From Proteobacteria bacterium UBA6156 (GTDB lineage Bacteria; Pseudomonadota; Alphaproteobacteria; UBA2136; UBA6156), in the NCBI GenBank assembly GCA_002422365.1, contig DIUO01000010.1, forward strand, positions 12,236-76,235: 64,000 nucleotides of DNA, written 5' to 3'. Shown one piece after another: positions 59,849 through 64,000 of this stretch. The stretch's first letter is position 1; the number at the start of each line of letters is the position of its first letter. The translations under genes were made by a program, and so were the position numbers. Below the pieces are notes generated by a model. That model did no database searches and was not told the DNA's origin. It saw nothing but the letters and a program-made list of their open reading frames with translations.

Positions 59849-62155
59849 ATGTCCGCCCTCATCCGCTACCACATCACCCAACTGCGCCGCTCGCCCGCCA
59901 CGGGCGTGCTGTTGGCGGCGGGCTGGGTGGCTTTGGTGTTGCTTACCTTTGTGCATGGGCGCTTCATGGCCGCCAATCAGGCTAATCTCACTCTTTTTTT
60001 CGCCTACTTACCCTGGGTCATGGCGGTGCTCATCGCCGCACTGGCCATGCCCATGGCCAGCGAGCCCGCGCGCAGCGTCACCGAACGCCTCGCCACCTTG
60101 CCCTTCACCACCCTGCAACGCGTCAGCGCACGCTTTCAGGTGTATTGGCTGCTGGTGGGCCTGTGGCTGGTCGGGTTCGCGCCGCTGGTGGGCACGCTTT
60201 ATTATTGGGGCGCGCCAGATACCGGCACCATCCTCACCGGCACGCTCGGCAGCTGGCTGCTGGCCGCACCAATGCTCGCGCTGGCCATGCTGGTGTGCCG
60301 CCGGGCAGGCAGTGCCGTCAGCGGCCTTATGCTGAGCCTGAGCGCCAACCTGCTGCTGCTGCTGCCCGGCACCGCCTGGGTGGGCGGCTGGCTGGCGCAG
60401 GTGCCCGGCCTGGGCTGGCTGCCGGGCGCAGGGCACCTCACCTTGTTGGGGGCGTTCCAACCCTTCACGCAGGGGGTGGTTAACCTTGCCGCCGTGCTCG
60501 TTATTCTGGCGTTCACTCTTCTGGCATTGGCGCCGCAGCTGGGCCCGCGCGGGCGCTGGGGGGCAGGGGGCCTGGGTGCGGTGCTGCTGGCTTGGGCCAT
60601 GGTGCCTTCCATGGCGTGGCAACAGCTGGATGCCACCTCCGAATCCCTCCACACACCCGCCCCCACCACCGTCCGCATGTTCCAGCGGCAGGGCGTGCCG
60701 GTCACCTTCACGCTGCACGTGTCGTCAAACAACCCGGATATCCCCCCCGCCACCCACCAGGCCATCCGCAGCCTCACCAACCTCTTGCTCAATCTCCGCG
60801 CGCAGGCCCCAACCCAGGTTGTTGTCCGGCAGAACAACACCGACGCCTCCGTCGCCGCCGCCATCCGTGCCCTGCAAGCAGGCGCCACCGAGCAACCATT
60901 GCCCACCGGCACCGGCTACTTCGCGGCGCTAGAAGTCAACCTCGGCGGCAACACCGCCATCCTCCCCACCATTCAGCCCCAGCGCCAACCGGTGCAAGAG
61001 TACGATATCGTCCGCCTGGTGCAGCAAGCCCAGGCCAACGCCCTGCCGCAGGTGGGCGTGCTCGGCAATGCCGCAGGCTGGCAGGCAGCGTTGGCTCCGG
61101 CGTTCACGTTTGTGCCGCTGTCGGGTGCGCAGCCCATCCCCCCGGGCCTGGGTGTCATCGTGCTGGCGCAAGATGTCCCTCTCAGCCAAACCCTCCAAGA
61201 CAACCTCACCACCCACCTCGCCAACGGCGGTGGCGTGCTGCTGCTGGCCGACTCCTTCAGCCGCACCTACCCCCAAACGTCACCCGAAGGCATCCCCTTC
61301 TCCAACCTGCTGCCGCAGTGGGGCATTAGCCTCACCAGCGGTGCCGTGGTTGCCGACTCCGCCCACGCAACCCTGGTGCGCCAACCCGGCACCGGCGCCA
61401 TGCCCTACCCCTTCTGGCTCAGCTTAAGCTCTAGCAATTTCAATCCAAAAATCCCCTTTGTGCAGGGGCAGGGGGGCGTGCGGATGCACGAAGCCGCAAG
61501 ACTCATCCCCCTCCCTCAACCCCCGGAAGGCGCCCCCACCTTCACCCCCATCATCACCGCAAGCCCGCAGGCGCGGCTGGTTCCACTCGCGGCGTTTTTG
61601 GGGGCCGAGCCCGCTCAAGCCAACGCCTTGCTCCCCACCGCAATCCCGGCCCCCGGCGCCGTGCTGGGCGGCATGCTCACGGGGCGCTTCGGGCCAGAGG
61701 CTCCCGCCGAAGCCACCCTCATGGTCATGGCCGACACCGACTGGCTCACCCCCCAAGCCCTAACCGACTCTCCCGCCAACCTCACCCTCCTCAGCAACAT
61801 GCTGCACACGTTGGCGGGCCAGCACGCCTTGGCCAGCCTGCGCGCCAAGGGCGCCACCCCGCGCAGCCTTATCCGTATCGAGTCTATGGCCGCGCATCTC
61901 GCCGCCCAAAGCGCCCAAACCGAGGCCGACATGGCCACCCGCCTGAGAGACATAAACCCCGCCGCACAAGAAGAAGCCTTCACCCTCCGCCAGCAACTGC
62001 GCGACATCCGCGCCCAAGCCCGCCACCGCCTGCTGATGCAAGAAAACGCCCTCCTGCTGCTCAACCTGCTGCTCTCGCCGCTTCTGCTGGGGCTGGCGTT
62101 GCTGGTGCAACACCTGCGGCACAAGCGTCTTGCCAATAACCCAGCTCCGTACTAA
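59849..62155 (+). CDS. Fused ABC-2 permease and GldG-type periplasmic domain
   Basis: This 768-residue protein has an N-terminal ABC-2 permease of six helices (residues about 1-265), then a large periplasmic region (about 275-720) like the Gldg_ABC_trans family. That region includes a Rossmann-like part (PPGLGVIVLAQDVPLSQTL; GGGVLLLADSF). A C-terminal helix (LLLLNLLLSPLLLGLALLV) closes the protein. It corresponds to GldF plus GldG in one chain. Such transporters occur in non-gliding bacteria; the substrate is unknown. Confidence 0.82.
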   Translation: MSALIRYHITQLRRSPATGVLLAAGWVALVLLTFVHGRFMAANQANLTLFFAYLPWVMAVLIAALAMPMASEPARSVTERLATLPFTTLQRVSARFQVYWLLVGLWLVGFAPLVGTLYYWGAPDTGTILTGTLGSWLLAAPMLALAMLVCRRAGSAVSGLMLSLSANLLLLLPGTAWVGGWLAQVPGLGWLPGAGHLTLLGAFQPFTQGVVNLAAVLVILAFTLLALAPQLGPRGRWGAGGLGAVLLAWAMVPSMAWQQLDATSESLHTPAPTTVRMFQRQGVPVTFTLHVSSNNPDIPPATHQAIRSLTNLLLNLRAQAPTQVVVRQNNTDASVAAAIRALQAGATEQPLPTGTGYFAALEVNLGGNTAILPTIQPQRQPVQEYDIVRLVQQAQANALPQVGVLGNAAGWQAALAPAFTFVPLSGAQPIPPGLGVIVLAQDVPLSQTLQDNLTTHLANGGGVLLLADSFSRTYPQTSPEGIPFSNLLPQWGISLTSGAVVADSAHATLVRQPGTGAMPYPFWLSLSSSNFNPKIPFVQGQGGVRMHEAARLIPLPQPPEGAPTFTPIITASPQARLVPLAAFLGAEPAQANALLPTAIPAPGAVLGGMLTGRFGPEAPAEATLMVMADTDWLTPQALTDSPANLTLLSNMLHTLAGQHALASLRAKGATPRSLIRIESMAAHLAAQSAQTEADMATRLRDINPAAQEEAFTLRQQLRDIRAQARHRLLMQENALLLLNLLLSPLLLGLALLVQHLRHKRLANNPAPY

Positions 62156-62165
62156 ACATTTAGCC

Positions 62166-62741
62166 ATGGACGACATCCTCACCATCCGCACCGAGCGCAC
62201 ACCCAACCCCAACTCCCTCAAGTACAAGGTCGGCAAAATGCTTATCCCCGGCGGCTCGGCCAACTTCCCCACCAAACAGAGCGCCGAAACCCGCAGCCCT
62301 CTGGCCCGCCGTATTTTCGAGCTCGAAGGCATCCTCGGCGTGTTCATCGGGTCCGACTTCTTCACCGTCACGCGAGAAGAAGGTATCGCCTGGGGCGACA
62401 TCAACGCCCGCCTGGCCCCGGCGCTGGAAGCCTTCTTCGAGTCCGGCGAACCCGTACTGCAAGGCAAAGCCCCCGCCGACAGGCCCGTGCTCGGAGACAT
62501 CGGCGTAAGCCCCCAAGTAGTGGAAAAAATCCAACAACTGCTAGAAGACAAAGTCCGCCCGGCCGTGATGCAAGACGGCGGCGACATCATCTACCGTGGC
62601 TTCCAAAACGGCACGGTGTTTCTCGAGATGCACGGCGCCTGCTCCGGCTGCCCCTCCAGCACCGCCACCCTTAAAATCGGCATAGAAACCATGCTGCGCG
62701 AGCAACTCCCGGACATCGTCCAATCCGTCGAAGCCATCTGA
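62166..62741 (+). CDS. NifU-like Fe-S scaffold protein NfuA
   Basis: The 191-residue protein has an N-terminal Nfu domain (TIRTERTPNPNSLKYKVG; FELEGILGVFIGSDFFTVTR). A C-terminal NifU domain follows with the cluster motif CSGCPSSTATLKIGIETML. It carries [4Fe-4S] clusters to apoproteins; complex I, encoded in this window, is a plausible client. Length is standard for the alphaproteobacterial form. Confidence 0.93.
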   Translation: MDDILTIRTERTPNPNSLKYKVGKMLIPGGSANFPTKQSAETRSPLARRIFELEGILGVFIGSDFFTVTREEGIAWGDINARLAPALEAFFESGEPVLQGKAPADRPVLGDIGVSPQVVEKIQQLLEDKVRPAVMQDGGDIIYRGFQNGTVFLEMHGACSGCPSSTATLKIGIETMLREQLPDIVQSVEAI

Positions 62742-62775
62742 CCCGTCATAACCCGACATAACCCGCCAACCCGGC
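62742..62775. repeat. Decamer-like short repeat
   Basis: ACCCGTCATA, ACCCGACATA and ACCCGCCA follow the nfuA stop. It is of the same short-word class as the heptamer tracts. Confidence 0.45.
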
Positions 62776-62879
62776 AAATCCGCAACACCTACCACCCCAT
62801 GTTGCGCTGCACGCCTGCCATCTGGCTTTTTACCGCGCAATCATTGATGCTATAAGAAACAGGTAAGAAGGCAAACAGC

Positions 62880-63401
62880 ATGACCACACCCTACAACCCG
62901 CTCGGCAAAACCTACGTGTACACCTGCATGGTGCAACGGAGTCTCGACCTCGCGGCCGGCGTGCACGTCAACAAAGAGTCCTTCACCCAATGGGGCATCA
63001 ACCTCGCCAAGCTGCAAAAGCTCGGCGCCGCCTTCCGCGAGGGCTGGCTCCACAACGTCCTCACCCGCATCACGCCCATCACCAATGCCGAGATGGACGA
63101 CTACGTCATGATGGCCGAACTCTTCATCACCAGCAAATCGCAGGCGCAATATCTCTGCCGTAATATGTCGCGCAGCCTTTCCGCCTTTGCCACCATTGCC
63201 GGGGTTTCGCCCTCGGCCAAGGTGGTGCCCATTCAGCTCACCAACCATGTTAAACTTTATAACCGTATTGCCACCAGCCTGGGCACGCGTTTTGCCTTCC
63301 AGGCCCCGGCGCCGTTCGCCAGCACAACTATTAGCCGAGAAATGCAAGCCCAAATTCCGTTCATTCGCGGTTTTCTGAAAGAGCGATTCAAGGTAGCCTA
63401 A
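62880..63401 (+). CDS. Hypothetical protein
   Basis: The 173-residue soluble protein is predicted mixed alpha/beta, with no signal. Features visible are TYVYTCMVQRSLDLAAGVHV, a helical middle (DYVMMAELFITSKSQAQYL), and SRSLSAFATIAGVSP. No motif of a known family was recognised. It lies just before the secreted protein gene at 63407 and both may be one unit. Confidence 0.55.
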   Translation: MTTPYNPLGKTYVYTCMVQRSLDLAAGVHVNKESFTQWGINLAKLQKLGAAFREGWLHNVLTRITPITNAEMDDYVMMAELFITSKSQAQYLCRNMSRSLSAFATIAGVSPSAKVVPIQLTNHVKLYNRIATSLGTRFAFQAPAPFASTTISREMQAQIPFIRGFLKERFKVA

Positions 63402-63406
63402 GCAGC

Positions 63407-63955
63407 ATGATACTCCCCCGCCTGCTCGCTGCCGTCCCCGCACTTGTTGCAACACTCACTTGGGGGGCCTGGGTGAGCGCGCAGGAAACGCCGATTTCCT
63501 CCACGCAGTCCGACCTCACCTCCACCCCCATCGCCATAGAAGGCCTGCTCACCGCCGACACCATCTCCTCCAGCCTGCCGCAGCTGGAAACCCGCCTCCA
63601 ACCCGCCGCCCTCTGGCCCCAGCCGGGTGCGGCCCCGGCGTTTGGCCTGCTCGACTACCCCGGTGTGGCCGCCGCCGCCCAAACCCTGCTCACCGACGAA
63701 TACCCCGACTGGCTCACCATGCTCGGAGAAAAACCCGAAGCCCAAACCCTGCCGCAAAACCTGCTGCAAGCCACCGGCTGCCTGCAACCGTGCGAGTCGC
63801 AAAAATCACTCCTCATCGTCAACCCCCAGCAGCAGCAGGTCTATGTGGCTATGGTAGAAGAAGGCCAAGTCATCATGCGCCCCAGCCTCATGAGCTGGCC
63901 CGACGCCGCCATCACCCCCCTCAAAAAATGGCTCGCCACCTCCACCCACAACTAA
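63407..63955 (+). CDS. Secreted hypothetical protein
   Basis: The 182-residue product has a signal peptide (about residues 1-25, VPALVATLTWGAWVSAQ). The mature part has one Cys pair (ATGCLQPCESQ) and a C-terminal beta-like region (KSLLIVNPQQQQVYVAMVEE). It resembles a small periplasmic protein of unknown role. No family recognised. Confidence 0.55.
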   Translation: MILPRLLAAVPALVATLTWGAWVSAQETPISSTQSDLTSTPIAIEGLLTADTISSSLPQLETRLQPAALWPQPGAAPAFGLLDYPGVAAAAQTLLTDEYPDWLTMLGEKPEAQTLPQNLLQATGCLQPCESQKSLLIVNPQQQQVYVAMVEEGQVIMRPSLMSWPDAAITPLKKWLATSTHN

Positions 63956-63968
63956 AATCCTTCACCCC

Positions 63969-64000
63969 AGCACGTTTCCCGGGCTGTGGCGGGGTGCGTT
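63969..64000. repeat. Alpha family palindromic repeat copy F (cut by window end)
   Basis: AGCACGTTTCCCGGGCTGTG is followed by GCGGGGTGCGTT; this is the left arm of another alpha-family copy. Its right arm is outside the window. Confidence 0.7.

Overview
The window looks like the chromosome of a free-living or host-associated alphaproteobacterium that I cannot name further. The evidence is a complete 14-gene nuo cluster followed by birA and an RNase J gene, together with zapE, DUF1223, an fts-associated zapA / 5-FCL pair, rplM-rpsI, bactofilin and GIY-YIG-interrupted recA-recX. Coding DNA is GC-rich. I found no rRNA, tRNA or CRISPR array.

Layout. 0.3-9.2 kb: cell-envelope and miscellaneous genes (O-antigen ligase-like protein, a GRDP-like protein with a dyad-covered promoter, an HTH-methyltransferase fusion, DUF1223 + MscS, zapE, a RimK-like ATP-grasp). 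9.4-33.4 kb: nuoA-N on one strand, with about seventeen unrelated small genes slotted between the subunits (two GNATs, three MazG/PRA-PH-like pyrophosphatases, NUDIX, a P-loop kinase, peptidases, secreted proteins, CutA and a frameshifted GIY-YIG gene). 33.4-36.6 kb: a small hypothetical gene, birA and rnj. 36.7-40.6 kb: rplM-rpsI embedded among short minus-strand genes for secreted or membrane proteins, most with their own terminator. 40.8-43.6 kb: coiled-coil membrane protein, bactofilin, gamma-carbonic anhydrase and a PMEAP-repeat protein. 43.7-46.2 kb: a degenerate phosphoglycerate kinase facing a coiled-coil gene, zapA and 5-FCL. 46.5-53.6 kb: YejF-like ABC ATPase, radC, map, sfsA, a PolB-like exonuclease and a CinA-type domain, with two GIY-YIG genes. 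53.6-55.7 kb: palindromic repeats, then three unrelated small genes that share one promoter-leader cassette. 55.9-64 kb: transglutaminase-like protein, recA, GIY-YIG, recX, a GldA / fused GldFG transporter, nfuA and two unknown genes.

The most unusual content is not the housekeeping genes. (1) Two families of 65-130 bp structured repeats have arms that change together from copy to copy, so base pairing rather than sequence is conserved. All four small GIY-YIG nuclease genes lie beside repeats or strong hairpins of this kind, an arrangement that resembles REP/RAYT systems with a different nuclease. (2) Three adjacent, unrelated small genes each carry the same promoter, a 170-190 nt leader and a covarying hairpin before the ribosome binding site. 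(3) Heptamer-like short repeats occur between genes and also in frame inside nuoC, nuoG, nuoL and birA. (4) The octamer GGGNAGGG is strongly biased to the + strand whatever the gene direction, as expected for a KOPS-like chromosome-polarity motif. All counts and alignments were made by eye.
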